A stretch of DNA of 38,483 bases from positions 1-38,483 of IMG/VR virus record IMGVR_UViG_3300022693_000980, one strand, 5' to 3'. Positions within the stretch are counted from its first letter, which is position 1. Every line of letters starts with the position of its first letter. The translations under genes and the position numbers were made by a program. This DNA is from a virus. The notes under the pieces were generated by a model. It searched no databases. It was not told the DNA's origin and saw only the letters and a program-made list of their open reading frames with translations. Positions 1 through 6,330 of the stretch are shown piece by piece.

Positions 1-144
1 AGCGTGCCTTTGGTGCCAAGAAATTCGACATTAATAGAACCTGTTGCAAGTGGCAAGCAAAATGTTATATTGAAATTTGGTGGAGACACAGATTCATGGC
101 TTGAAGTTGCAGACTATAGAGGCTTTACGTATTGGACGGCAGAG
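1..144. repeat. Terminal direct repeat, left copy
   Basis: These 144 bases recur exactly at 38340-38483. The repeat starts and ends inside the tail-fibre-assembly gene, and joining the two copies restores that gene in frame. This is what the overlap of a circularly closed assembly looks like. It fits a headful-packaged, circularly permuted genome (expected from the P22-like terminase and portal) better than a true short terminal repeat, though the sequence alone cannot exclude the latter. Confidence 0.95.
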
Positions 145-639
145 ATGGGCGAGGAGACTGTTATTGAAATAGGCGATCTTGTTCCTGATAACGCGACTTT
201 GTTCGATCCAGAAAACGAAATAATTATTTTAGATGATGATACTAATTTATGGCGGGTTAGAACAGATAATGATGATTTAAAGGAATATAGAACGCAATCT
301 ATCGAGAATAACAGAGCAAAAGCGGGTGAATTAATAGCGGCATTTTTCAATACGGATTACGGCACTAATAAAATGCGAGACAAACAGTTTCTTTATTTTA
401 TACGCTATCTTGAATTAAGGGAGGGCGAAGATGATCAGGCGTATATTCTCTCTAATGAAGAACGGGAGCAGATAAAAATGATAAGAGACTTAAAAAACGA
501 TATTAGGGCGATAAGAGACGTTGAAAATGAAAACGCCGATCTTATTGAAGTCGCCGTCAGCATTGAGAAGATTAATGATCTTGTCAATGCCATTGAATGG
601 CCAGATCCAATACATGATCCTCTTATAAAGATTCAGTGA
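1..639 (+). CDS. Tail fibre assembly chaperone (Tfa-like), 3' part of a gene crossing the contig ends
   Basis: This is the larger part of a gene that begins at 38259. Joined across the circle it encodes 239 residues, beginning MPFIYHYDEKGF. Tfa-family proteins (Caudo_TAP) fold and trimerise the fibre encoded just upstream and are usually not part of the virion tip. The call rests on its place directly after the tail-fibre gene, the acidic N-terminal half, a helical region near residues 155-225, and a short C-terminal tail with WPDP. The GTG at position 4 is an internal valine codon, not the start. It is the last gene of the rightward late operon. Confidence 0.72.
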   Translation, partial: SVPLVPRNSTLIEPVASGKQNVILKFGGDTDSWLEVADYRGFTYWTAEMGEETVIEIGDLVPDNATLFDPENEIIILDDDTNLWRVRTDNDDLKEYRTQSIENNRAKAGELIAAFFNTDYGTNKMRDKQFLYFIRYLELREGEDDQAYILSNEEREQIKMIRDLKNDIRAIRDVENENADLIEVAVSIEKINDLVNAIEWPDPIHDPLIKIQ

Positions 640-673
640 TGATATATCGGTAACATGACCTTAAGGAGATATT

Positions 674-745
674 ATGGCAGCTAGAAAACAGAAAAGACTA
701 CATAAAAAAATACCTAATAAAAAGTCCTGCCATCAAGCATTTTAG
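674..745 (+). CDS. Very small basic ORF, 23 aa
   Basis: The ATG is preceded by a good ribosome binding site (AAGGAGATATT), and the ORF encodes a very basic 23-residue peptide (MAARKQKRLHKKIPNKK...). It follows the tail-fibre-assembly gene and its end overlaps, on the opposite strand, the end of the leftward gene at 714-1394. It may be a genuine tiny gene or a truncated leftover; no family recognised. Confidence 0.35.
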   Translation: MAARKQKRLHKKIPNKKSCHQAF

Positions 746-1394
746 ACATTAAAGAGGATGGTGTATCTAGGGTCGACCAATCCGGCACAACTTGGTGTAA
801 CACACCCCTAAACGCTTTCATGCATCCGGCGTATTTTACTTCCCTGCCCTCAAGGCACACATACGACGTTAAAGGAAGATTGCGCCCAGTGTCCAACTTA
901 ATCCACTTCCTAAGTGTTTCTCTTGGCCGTATTTCGATCTTTCCTGACTTACCAATGGGTACGTAAGCCTCATTCCTAATAATCACCGCTATACCCGTTA
1001 CAGGAAGTCCTAGCAAAGACATTATTTTAGCTATAAACGGAGACTTATCACCGTAATAGAAAGCAATCTGTACAGTGTCAGATGGAGGATCGGAAGGTAC
1101 CCGTTCAGGGCGGCGATAAATCCAGAATACTAACATGCCAAATAATACGGCTTCTGTAGCAGCATATTCAGCAAAGAACGTAATCTCTATTGAGCCTGTT
1201 ATAAAAACCCATCCGTAGAATAGGGCTAATAACAACCACATACCTCTTTTAATTCCTAAATATCCGCATCCTGCAACGATTACCATTTCAAGATGAACAT
1301 AGTTAATTAACAGATAGTCATCTTCAAAGGCTAGAATTACCTCTAATATCCCAATAACAGGCAACAGAATAATAAGTGGCGTTTGCTTATTCAT
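714..1394 (-). CDS. Unknown membrane protein with soluble C-terminal domain
   Basis: The 226-residue protein has three to four hydrophobic segments in about residues 5-95 and then a basic-to-mixed soluble domain (about 105-226). The domain contains VQIAFYYGDKSPFIAKI, two spaced cysteines (VCLEG and AGCMKAF) and a conserved-looking end (PDWSTLDTPSSLMSKML). I do not recognise the family with confidence. A papain-like or permuted NlpC-type fold is conceivable but unproven. It ends the leftward operon, and its ATG overlaps the stop of the upstream 35-residue gene (ATGA). Its convergent position next to the tail-fibre genes suits an accessory envelope function such as superinfection exclusion; that is inference. 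Confidence 0.7.
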   Translation of the reverse strand: MNKQTPLIILLPVIGILEVILAFEDDYLLINYVHLEMVIVAGCGYLGIKRGMWLLLALFYGWVFITGSIEITFFAEYAATEAVLFGMLVFWIYRRPERVPSDPPSDTVQIAFYYGDKSPFIAKIMSLLGLPVTGIAVIIRNEAYVPIGKSGKIEIRPRETLRKWIKLDTGRNLPLTSYVCLEGREVKYAGCMKAFRGVLHQVVPDWSTLDTPSSLMSKMLDGRTFY

Positions 1395-1498
1395 TCATAT
1401 CGGAGATATGACTCGGTTAGAAATCTATCATAGTGATAGCCTGTTAATCTTCTCGCCACTTCTTGTTTAATGGTTGTCCCGGTGAGTTCCGCTATCAA
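1391..1498 (-). CDS. Small protein, 35 aa, TTG start
   Basis: The frame beginning at the TTG encodes (M)IAELTGTTIKQEVARRLTG... and ends ...ESYLRYE. Both ends tile perfectly: the TTG overlaps the stop of the upstream gene (TTGA) and its own TGA overlaps the ATG of the downstream gene (ATGA). An AGGA lies about 10 bases upstream of the TTG. This double 4-base overlap is strong evidence for a translated, translationally coupled gene. Function unknown. Confidence 0.6.
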   Translation of the reverse strand: MIAELTGTTIKQEVARRLTGYHYDRFLTESYLRYE

Positions 1499-1803
1499 TT
1501 GTTTATCATCCTAGATGACTTGGTGTAAAATTCAATCCTTGCGTGCAACACTCTAAGGGCGTGCATCAAATGTTCTTCGGTTACAGTTTCAGCGTAAAAG
1601 AACAATCCGTCGTCCTCCGCCTGGTTATCTACGAGTGTTTGAATTGAATCAAAAGCCTCACGCATGCGCTCGTTATCTTCTTTTGTTGCTGTGAGTTCTT
1701 TTTCTAATTTCTTATCAAAATCTGTATTAACAACTGAGCTATTCGGCCATCCATTGTTTTTGGGTATACATGCTTCATCTGTTAAAGGTGTATTGCTCAT
1801 CAT
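1495..1803 (-). CDS. Phage accessory protein with coiled coil (Ea22/Ead-like type)
   Basis: The protein has 101 or 102 residues; two adjacent ATGs (1803 and 1800) are possible starts. The N-terminus MSNTPLTDEACI followed by VNTDFDKKLEKELTATKEDNERMREAF is typical of small phage accessory proteins in which an opening TPLTDEA segment leads into a heptad-rich helix. The middle is a predicted coiled coil (about 28-55). It lies in the leftward operon and its start overlaps the stop of the upstream coding remnant (GGATGATG). The molecular function of such proteins is unknown. Confidence 0.65.
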   Translation of the reverse strand: MMSNTPLTDEACIPKNNGWPNSSVVNTDFDKKLEKELTATKEDNERMREAFDSIQTLVDNQAEDDGLFFYAETVTEEHLMHALRVLHARIEFYTKSSRMINN

Positions 1804-1980
1804 CCTTCCTGTAATTGTTCGAGGTATTCCTCAAGCTTATCTTTATAAAACTGAAGGGCTAACCAATTAAAATACCCTGATCGTGAACTGACAACACTGC
1901 CAAATCAGTATTTTTATTCGATTTGGCAGTGTTGTCAGTACTGTAGTAGCTCTTAAAAAAGACTTAAATTCCTCAATCAC
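1800..1980 (-). pseudogene. Small leftward gene apparently interrupted by a palindrome
   Basis: Reading leftward, a GTG at 1980 opens a frame MIEEFKSFLRATT that runs into the palindrome at 1939-1887. Beyond it, in another frame without any start codon, a natural-looking coding stretch reads SGYFNWLALQFYKDKLEEYL...EG and ends in a TGA overlapping the next gene's ATG. The simplest reading is one small gene of about 40 residues split and frame-shifted by the palindromic insert. Codon-level coupling of the C-terminal part supports former coding function. Confidence 0.4.
1887..1939. repeat. Perfect inverted repeat, 20-bp arms, 13-base loop
   Basis: The left arm ACTGACAACACTGCCAAATC (1887-1906) and the right arm (1920-1939) are exact reverse complements around an AT-rich 13-base loop. 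It has no T-tract on either side that would make it a classical terminator. It lies between two coding fragments of the leftward operon. It may be a small palindromic insertion element, or an RNA hairpin acting as a processing or stop signal. Confidence 0.9.
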
Positions 1981-2023
1981 CCTCTATTGATAATTGTTTA
2001 TTCATCTTTTATTTCTCTCATGA

Positions 2024-2155
2024 TTAAACAGGCTCATAGTTTAGTACGAAGATGTCGGGCTTACATGGGTATCGCTCACCTTTATCAGGCGTGATTCGCG
2101 GGTCTTTTAAATCAAATATTTCTTCCATTAATGCCTTCTCTTTTAATTCACTCAT
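2024..2155 (-). CDS. Small protein, 43 aa
   Basis: The ATG at 2155 encodes MSELKEKALMEEIFDLKDPR...CKPDIFVLNYEPV and ends at a TAA at 2024. A GAGAAGG sequence lies just upstream, closer to the ATG than usual. The composition is that of a soluble protein, and the frame sits between two leftward genes with the same orientation. No family recognised. Confidence 0.55.
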   Translation of the reverse strand: MSELKEKALMEEIFDLKDPRITPDKGERYPCKPDIFVLNYEPV

Positions 2156-2187
2156 ACCTTCTCAACTTATTCCCCGTTCAATGGTTA

Positions 2188-2556
2188 TCATTGTTTATCC
2201 TTTAAATCATCCGGTAATAAATTTTTTACACCAGCTAAGCCACCACTTAACATAAGGATCACGCCTTCAACAGTATCTTTATCTATTCTTTTGCCTTGCT
2301 CTATTCCATATTGAAATGCAGTTATCAAGACATTGTCTATTAGGTCAACGCCTTGGTCTTCTAAATTCTCAGCCAAGCAGTCTCTGCTAAACCTCACGTC
2401 CGGCTGAATCACATCACCAAAAACACGACACCCTTTATAATCAAAAGATAAATCAACGCCATCTTTCTGTTTGTAGGATTTTCTTAGTATTCCTGCCAAA
2501 GGTGACAATAACTTATCAATGTCTGCTGTATCGCCATCTTTATTCCAATTCTTCAT
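2188..2556 (-). CDS. Hypothetical phage protein, 122 aa
   Basis: A soluble, mostly helical protein beginning MKNWNKDGDTADIDKLLSPL. Its ATG overlaps the stop of the upstream gene (ATGA at 2553-2556), so the two are translationally coupled. A hydrophobic helix near the C-terminus (VEGVILMLSGGLAGVKNLL) could be buried rather than a membrane span. No known domain recognised; part of the leftward accessory operon. Confidence 0.65.
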   Translation of the reverse strand: MKNWNKDGDTADIDKLLSPLAGILRKSYKQKDGVDLSFDYKGCRVFGDVIQPDVRFSRDCLAENLEDQGVDLIDNVLITAFQYGIEQGKRIDKDTVEGVILMLSGGLAGVKNLLPDDLKDKQ

Positions 2557-2885
2557 CCTTCCTCTCCTCCTCTGGCTGGGGTAGGTAGTTCTTTCGAAGA
2601 CGGTAGCTCACTCCAAAAATCAACCTCCCCCTCGTTAACATAAATAGTTGTATATTCATCCCAGTTATCTTGTTTCTCGTACCATCCTTCCTGTAAATAA
2701 TATATACCGTCTTCCTCACGATATTTAACACATAAGCAAGGATCATCTTCTGATGGAAAACTATATTGCTCAACGAAACACCCAACAATCAGTCTGCGAT
2801 TACCATGACTGTTAACGTAAGTTGCTAAAACAAATTTCCCATTTTCCGGCATATGACAATTAATACTAATCCCCCCCCCCCACAT
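2553..2885 (-). CDS. DUF551-like protein with a G11 tract at its 5' end
   Basis: The 110-residue frame contains MPENGKFVLATYVNSHGNRR, followed by VGCFVEQYSF, WDEYTTIYVNEGEVDFWSELP, a layout typical of DUF551-type phage proteins (an N-terminal PE-G-FVLA strand and a terminal W-LP). The annotated ATG at 2885 reads straight into 11 consecutive Gs. A better start, ATG at 2917 with GGAG nine bases upstream, is out of frame by one base and would be in frame with 9 or 12 Gs. The true N-terminus may therefore be MSDVNCTSLEVC..., with the G run either miscounted or phase-variable. Confidence 0.65.
   Translation of the reverse strand: MWGGGISINCHMPENGKFVLATYVNSHGNRRLIVGCFVEQYSFPSEDDPCLCVKYREEDGIYYLQEGWYEKQDNWDEYTTIYVNEGEVDFWSELPSSKELPTPARGGEEG
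2871..2881. repeat. C11/G11 homopolymer
   Basis: Eleven consecutive Cs on the plus strand (Gs in the coding sense of the DUF551-like gene) fall in its first codons. Tracts this long slip easily during replication and are also often misread by sequencing. Confidence 0.95.
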
Positions 2886-2939
2886 ACCTCTAAAGATGTA
2901 CAGTTAACATCACTCATTACATAGATCTCCAATTCATGA

Positions 2940-3173
2940 TTATAATGCTACGTTATGTGCGCTATAGGCAACTAAACCGGCGATAGAAATCGTTATCCCT
3001 ATGACAAAGTAATAATATAGGACTACAATTTCAAATAGAAGGATCATTGTTTTCTGTTTCTTTTTATTTTCCTTATCATCTAAATGCTCTGAAATTGTAT
3101 ATGTAGATATACCAAGTATAATAATCGCTCCAAGTAGTGCAAAAAGTACTATCGCTGAATATATTGATAACAT
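2940..3173 (-). CDS. Small membrane protein, two TM segments
   Basis: The 77-residue protein has a TM helix at about 5-27, a charged loop (EHLDDKENKKKQK, about 29-41) and a second hydrophobic span at about 43-72. By the positive-inside rule the loop faces the cytoplasm and both ends lie outside. It sits in the leftward operon upstream of the DUF551-like gene. No family recognised; such small membrane proteins in phage early regions often alter host envelope functions. Confidence 0.6.
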   Translation of the reverse strand: MLSIYSAIVLFALLGAIIILGISTYTISEHLDDKENKKKQKTMILLFEIVVLYYYFVIGITISIAGLVAYSAHNVAL

Positions 3174-3178
3174 AATTA

Positions 3179-3373
3179 TTACTCTCCCATTGGGATGACT
3201 AAAAAGTTATTCTCTGCACAGATACTGCTGTAATCAGAGTTAAGCAACACAATACCGCCTTTACCTTCGCACTTATCGACAAAACTCTTATTGTCATTGA
3301 AATCTTGAGCTTTCAACATCATGAAGAATATGACCATTAAAAAACCAACCGCCATTGCTAAAATTTCTCTCAT
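3179..3373 (-). CDS. Small exported or membrane-anchored protein
   Basis: The 64-residue protein starts with a hydrophobic signal or anchor helix (about 4-20) followed by a soluble tail with two cysteines (DKCEGKGG and SSICAENNF) that could form a disulphide in the periplasm. Small phage proteins of this pattern are common. Its ATG overlaps by four bases the stop of the upstream, apparently frame-shifted gene, and it is followed after five bases by the next membrane protein. Confidence 0.6.
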   Translation of the reverse strand: MREILAMAVGFLMVIFFMMLKAQDFNDNKSFVDKCEGKGGIVLLNSDYSSICAENNFLVIPMGE

Positions 3374-3476
3374 ACTACGCTCCTGATATATTCATCTACG
3401 TTATGTTTAATCACTTCGAATTCGATTACCCATACACCTGGTATTCGCCTACCTTTATGGCTGGTTTTTTAGTCAT
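3370..3476 (-). CDS. Small gene needing a -1 frameshift at an A6 run
   Basis: The ATG at 3476 follows a good ribosome binding site (AGGGGAAAATA). The zero frame stops after 16 codons. After ATG ACT AAA AAA, slipping back one base gives MTKKTSHKGRRIPGVW... ...EYIRSVV (35 aa), whose TGA overlaps the next ATG (ATGA), as other genes of this operon do. Either the A6 run is a slippery site, or one A is missing from the sequence. Both the start signals and the end overlap argue that the shifted frame is the real product. Confidence 0.5.
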
Positions 3477-3578
3477 TATTTTCCCCTAATAGTTAATTGA
3501 TATGTGTTTAATCTTTTTATCCGAAATAAGATTTATTAATTACTCAAATGTGGCCTTATCATAATTATTTAAAATTAA

Positions 3579-3710
3579 TTACCGCATGGCTTCTCTTTCA
3601 ATCTTGCCTCGGTGCGCTTTTTTTGCCTTTTTAGCATCTTCTTTCTTACGTTCAGATTCTTCTCGTTCAGCCTTTAATTTTTGTTCACGCTCAAATCTTT
3701 TCTCGTTCAT
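3579..3710 (-). CDS. Small highly charged helical protein, 43 aa
   Basis: The ATG at 3710 lies 13 bases after the RecT stop, with AAGG at a suitable distance. It encodes MNEKRFEREQKLKAEREESE...KKAHRGKIEREAMR, almost entirely Lys, Arg, Glu and Ala, so one long charged helix. Short charged helical proteins next to recT are common in phage recombination operons, but a function cannot be assigned. Confidence 0.6.
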   Translation of the reverse strand: MNEKRFEREQKLKAEREESERKKEDAKKAKKAHRGKIEREAMR

Positions 3711-3722
3711 CCTTTGCCGCCT

Positions 3723-4880
3723 TTATGTTTGCAAGTCTTCACTATTACGTTTGTCTGCTACTATTGAATTAAGTATTTGTTGATGTTCTGGCGTTAGTCT
3801 TGTCAGTACAAAGTTTAGTGTCCATTGACTATAATCCTCAACAATTTCAGTTACACCATCATCATCGCTTGAATCAATTAATTCACGGAGGATATCGATT
3901 GATGCGTTTAACTGTCTTGCAGCTTCGTTACTTTCTTCTACTTTTGCCTTATTCCATGAACCAATTTTTCCTCTTGGTGGCTTTTCTACTATCCCATCAC
4001 CTATATGTAGTTGTGCTTCTGGGTCAAGAGAACACATTAAAGTATATAAATTCAGACTATCTTCATCATCAATGCACCGTTTAAATTCCAGCAATTCTTT
4101 ATTTGTGTAAGACGCTAGCAATGGCGGCGCTTTATCGAATTCAATGCCCTCATGTTCGTTTATAACGTCGATAGCCTGGCCTAATTGTTCTGTGCCCTTT
4201 GAAGGAGGAAGTGTCTTGAAAGCGCGTTTTATGACGGTTTTCTTGACCATTTCAGTGTAATACTTGACCCAGACATTATTATCATAAGTCCATCCACCTT
4301 TTTGAATGGCTGATTTGTACGCCTCTGAATCATCTCGTATTTTATTTACATCGGTAATGGGCATAGTTTCTACCAGTACGCCGCCGTCCATTAATAGCGC
4401 CATTGCATAAACGCCTTTTAATTCGCCTCTGTCTCCAAACGGATCGGCTGTGAATTTAGGTGCCTCATGGAAACCGTGATATTCAAAGTCATCGCTCTCA
4501 TATATTAACTCAGCCTTAACCGCTTTAATTATTCCTGTGTCAGTAGCAAGTTTTATTAAACCCCTATAAGAAATATCCAAACAAATTGTCATTTCCTTCT
4601 TTATTTTTCGAGGCACTAAGTAAGCGTATTGCATTGCGGGATTAAGGGAAATGCCGATTGCCGCAACATTAGAGATAGCAGACTGTAAACTATCTGGATT
4701 TAGTCTCGCAGCGTTCAGAGTGTAATCGTTCTTGATTAATTGCTGTTTGGCGAATTCACATTCTTTGACAAAATCAAGGCGGTTAAAGCAATTTTCATTT
4801 AGTTTAGTGAATTGTACTTCCTGCCTACCAATAAAGGCTGTGACATTTTCAACAACTTCACTTACCTCTAATTCACTCAT
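3723..4880 (-). CDS. recT: RecT-family single-strand annealing recombinase
   Basis: The 385-residue protein matches RecT: an N-terminal region, then the core at about 45-245 with LNPDSLQSAISNVAAIGISLNPAMQYAYLVPR, CLDISYRGLIKLATDTG, KGVYAMA, and YYTEMVKKTVIKRAFKTLP. RecT proteins anneal complementary single strands during phage recombination. The extra C-terminal part (about 260-385) is acidic and helical. No RecE-type exonuclease was seen beside it; the nucleases at 10330-10954 are of other families. It belongs to the leftward early operon, about 400 bases from its promoter. Confidence 0.9.
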   Translation of the reverse strand: MSELEVSEVVENVTAFIGRQEVQFTKLNENCFNRLDFVKECEFAKQQLIKNDYTLNAARLNPDSLQSAISNVAAIGISLNPAMQYAYLVPRKIKKEMTICLDISYRGLIKLATDTGIIKAVKAELIYESDDFEYHGFHEAPKFTADPFGDRGELKGVYAMALLMDGGVLVETMPITDVNKIRDDSEAYKSAIQKGGWTYDNNVWVKYYTEMVKKTVIKRAFKTLPPSKGTEQLGQAIDVINEHEGIEFDKAPPLLASYTNKELLEFKRCIDDEDSLNLYTLMCSLDPEAQLHIGDGIVEKPPRGKIGSWNKAKVEESNEAARQLNASIDILRELIDSSDDDGVTEIVEDYSQWTLNFVLTRLTPEHQQILNSIVADKRNSEDLQT

Positions 4881-4949
4881 AAATAGTTACCCCGTGATTT
4901 AAATGACTGGTTTATGTGGTTATCTGTGTTAGTGGCTTCCATAAGATTG

Positions 4950-5261
4950 CTACTGGTTCTCATCTATCATTTCTTCCATGATGTTCCAAGGTACTTCGTT
5001 TGAGATGTCGGTATCACCTAAATAAACCGCTAAATCACCATCATAATCACGTATCCGTATGGTTGATTCGAACATCCCAAATACCGTACCGTCAAACTCT
5101 GCTAATAACGTGTAAGAGGGCTTTTTAACCAGTTTAGGCGCTCGTTTATGGGTTATATCGATTCCTGCCTTACAGCCAGCCACATAAACAGCATTGATAT
5201 TTTTTACTGTATCATCAAAATTACTATTTAAATCACCCTCTAAGCTAAGTATATGGTTCAT
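4950..5261 (-). CDS. Hypothetical protein, first gene of leftward operon
   Basis: The 103-residue protein starts at an ATG 10 bases after a clear ribosome binding site (CTGGAGAT), directly downstream of the leftward promoter. It is mostly beta-rich in the second half (YTLLAEFDGTVFGMFESTIRIRDYDGDLAVYLGD) and lacks an HTH, so it is not an obvious repressor despite occupying the place where a CI-type gene often lies. No family recognised. Confidence 0.65.
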   Translation of the reverse strand: MNHILSLEGDLNSNFDDTVKNINAVYVAGCKAGIDITHKRAPKLVKKPSYTLLAEFDGTVFGMFESTIRIRDYDGDLAVYLGDTDISNEVPWNIMEEMIDENQ

Positions 5262-5286
5262 TTTTTATCTCCAGTTGTGTATTTAC

Positions 5287-5315
5287 AATATAGACGTTCG
5301 TTATGAACGCGTCAA
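5287..5315 (-). promoter_or_regulatory. Leftward sigma70-type promoter
   Basis: Read leftward: TTGACG (5315-5310), a 17-base spacer, and TATATT (5292-5287), about 25 bases before the start of the 4950-5261 gene. Spacing is ideal and both hexamers match five of six or better, so this should drive the recT operon. Confidence 0.8.
5295..5309. promoter_or_regulatory. Palindromic operator within leftward promoter spacer
   Basis: CGTTC-GTTAT-GAACG is a perfect 5+5 palindrome lying entirely between the -35 and -10 of the leftward promoter. A related half site (GAACG) occurs at 5326-5330. A repressor bound here would block leftward transcription; the Cro-like protein at 5405 is the natural candidate. 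Confidence 0.6.
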
Positions 5316-5335
5316 CTATATATTTGAACGAATCT

Positions 5336-5351
5336 AACTATTTTAATAGTT
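5336..5351. promoter_or_regulatory. Palindrome overlapping rightward -35
   Basis: AACTATT-TT-AATAGTT is a perfect 7+7 palindrome whose right end covers the first bases of the rightward -35 box. In addition GTCAACTAT (5311-5319) and ATAGTTGAC (5346-5354) form a larger inverted pair, placing the two -35 regions in mirror symmetry. Confidence 0.55.
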
Positions 5352-5377
5352 GACATTATTATTTTAACCTCTATTAT
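5350..5377 (+). promoter_or_regulatory. Rightward sigma70-type promoter
   Basis: TTGACA (5350-5355), a 16-base spacer and TATTAT (5372-5377); transcription would begin near 5384, about 20 bases before the first codon of the Cro-like gene. It is the start of the rightward early operon. Confidence 0.8.
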
Positions 5378-5404
5378 ATAGGCTTACAAAAAGGAGAAAC
5401 GAGC

Positions 5405-5617
5405 ATCCAAACACTTAAACAGCTTCGTAAGCGGCTAAAAGCTTATAAAAAAAGGAGCCGATATACCTGGCGTGATATTTCCTTAATTAGTGACATTGGG
5501 ATCGACTGGTTAAAGAAGTTCTCTAGCGGTACTGGCGATGATTACCATCATGCATACTTATTGAAGCTATGGAAGTTCCTTGAAAGAAAAGAAAAACATT
5601 TAAGTAAAAATAAATGA
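5405..5617 (+). CDS. Cro-like small HTH DNA-binding protein with apparent ATC start
   Basis: The 70-residue product reads QTLKQLRKRLKAYKKRSRY, then TWRDISLISDIGIDWLKKFSSG, a helix-turn-helix of the phage type T-W-x-D/E-I..G-x-x-x-x-W-L-x-K-F-x-x-G. No ATG, GTG or TTG is available upstream or in the N-terminal half. AAGGAG (5391-5396) sits exactly eight bases before an ATC, which is therefore the likely start; a G-to-C error in an ATG is the alternative. The stop overlaps the next gene (ATGA). As the first gene of the rightward operon beside the operators it probably represses one or both early promoters. Confidence 0.65.
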   Translation: MQTLKQLRKRLKAYKKRSRYTWRDISLISDIGIDWLKKFSSGTGDDYHHAYLLKLWKFLERKEKHLSKNK

Positions 5618-6330
5618 AATGGTTTAAGCATGATAGTAATGCAAATAATGACCCGAAATTAAAAAAAGTATTAATGAAGTATGGGGCAGACGGGTACGCG
5701 TTGTACTGGTATTGCCTTGAGTTGATAACCGAGCCTATAGACAAGGCTCATATTACTTTCGAATTAGAGCATGATGCTGAGATATTGGCTAACGAGCTAG
5801 GTATTGACACGCTACGTGTGGAGCAAATAATGAAGTATTTTGTTACTCTTAAATTATTCGAGATTAGTCCAGAAAATAAACAGATTACATGTATGAAGTT
5901 AGCAAAAAGACTTGAGTATTCGGCCGTGAAAAATCCGGCATTGAAAGAAATACAAAATATATTGTCAGAGACAATCCCGGACAATCTCGGACAATCTGTG
6001 CCAGATAAGACTAGATTAGATAAGACTAGATTAGATAAGACTATAAAAGAAGATACAAACCTATTGTTTACGGAATTTTGGTTGTTATATCCACGAAAAG
6101 AAAACGGAAAAAAGGCTGAGATTACTTTCAATCGGTTGTCTGGTAAAAACCAGCTGCTGGCAATTAACGACATTAAGACCAGGTACAAAAATACTGAAAG
6201 AAAGTTTATTCCGCTTCCAACAACTTATCTGAACGGAGAAAGATGGGACGATGAGCTACCAAACAACACTAAACAAACCCAGATACAGAAGACGATCCAT
6301 GCCTTCAAAAAACATCTTGAAGATAGTTGA
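5614..6330 (+). CDS. Replication initiation/organiser protein (DUF4373-type N-terminus)
   Basis: The 238-residue protein begins MKWFKHDSNANNDPKLKKVLMKYGADGYALYWYCLEL, the signature of the Lin1244/DUF4373-like N-terminal domain of phage replication proteins. A polar linker with repeated DKTRL units (about 131-143) leads to a C-terminal domain with FWLLYPRKENGKKAEITFNRL, as in DnaT/replisome-organiser-like proteins that bind the origin and recruit a helicase loader. Its start is coupled to the Cro-like gene and its end overlaps the next gene by about 30 bases, as expected for an initiator-loader pair. Confidence 0.75.
   Translation: MKWFKHDSNANNDPKLKKVLMKYGADGYALYWYCLELITEPIDKAHITFELEHDAEILANELGIDTLRVEQIMKYFVTLKLFEISPENKQITCMKLAKRLEYSAVKNPALKEIQNILSETIPDNLGQSVPDKTRLDKTRLDKTIKEDTNLLFTEFWLLYPRKENGKKAEITFNRLSGKNQLLAINDIKTRYKNTERKFIPLPTTYLNGERWDDELPNNTKQTQIQKTIHAFKKHLEDS

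Noticed and set aside
2540-2788. Second leftward frame overlapping the DUF551-like gene
   Set aside because: It lies wholly within the better supported 2553-2885 gene, and lacks a ribosome binding site.
3586-3783. Plus-strand Phe/Ser/Arg-rich frame opposite recT end
   Set aside because: Shadow of the charged small gene (3579-3710) and recT on the other strand.
4877-4942. 21-codon ORF whose stop overlaps the RecT start
   Set aside because: The ATGA overlap is suggestive, but there is no ribosome binding site and the peptide looks unlike a protein; chance cannot be excluded.
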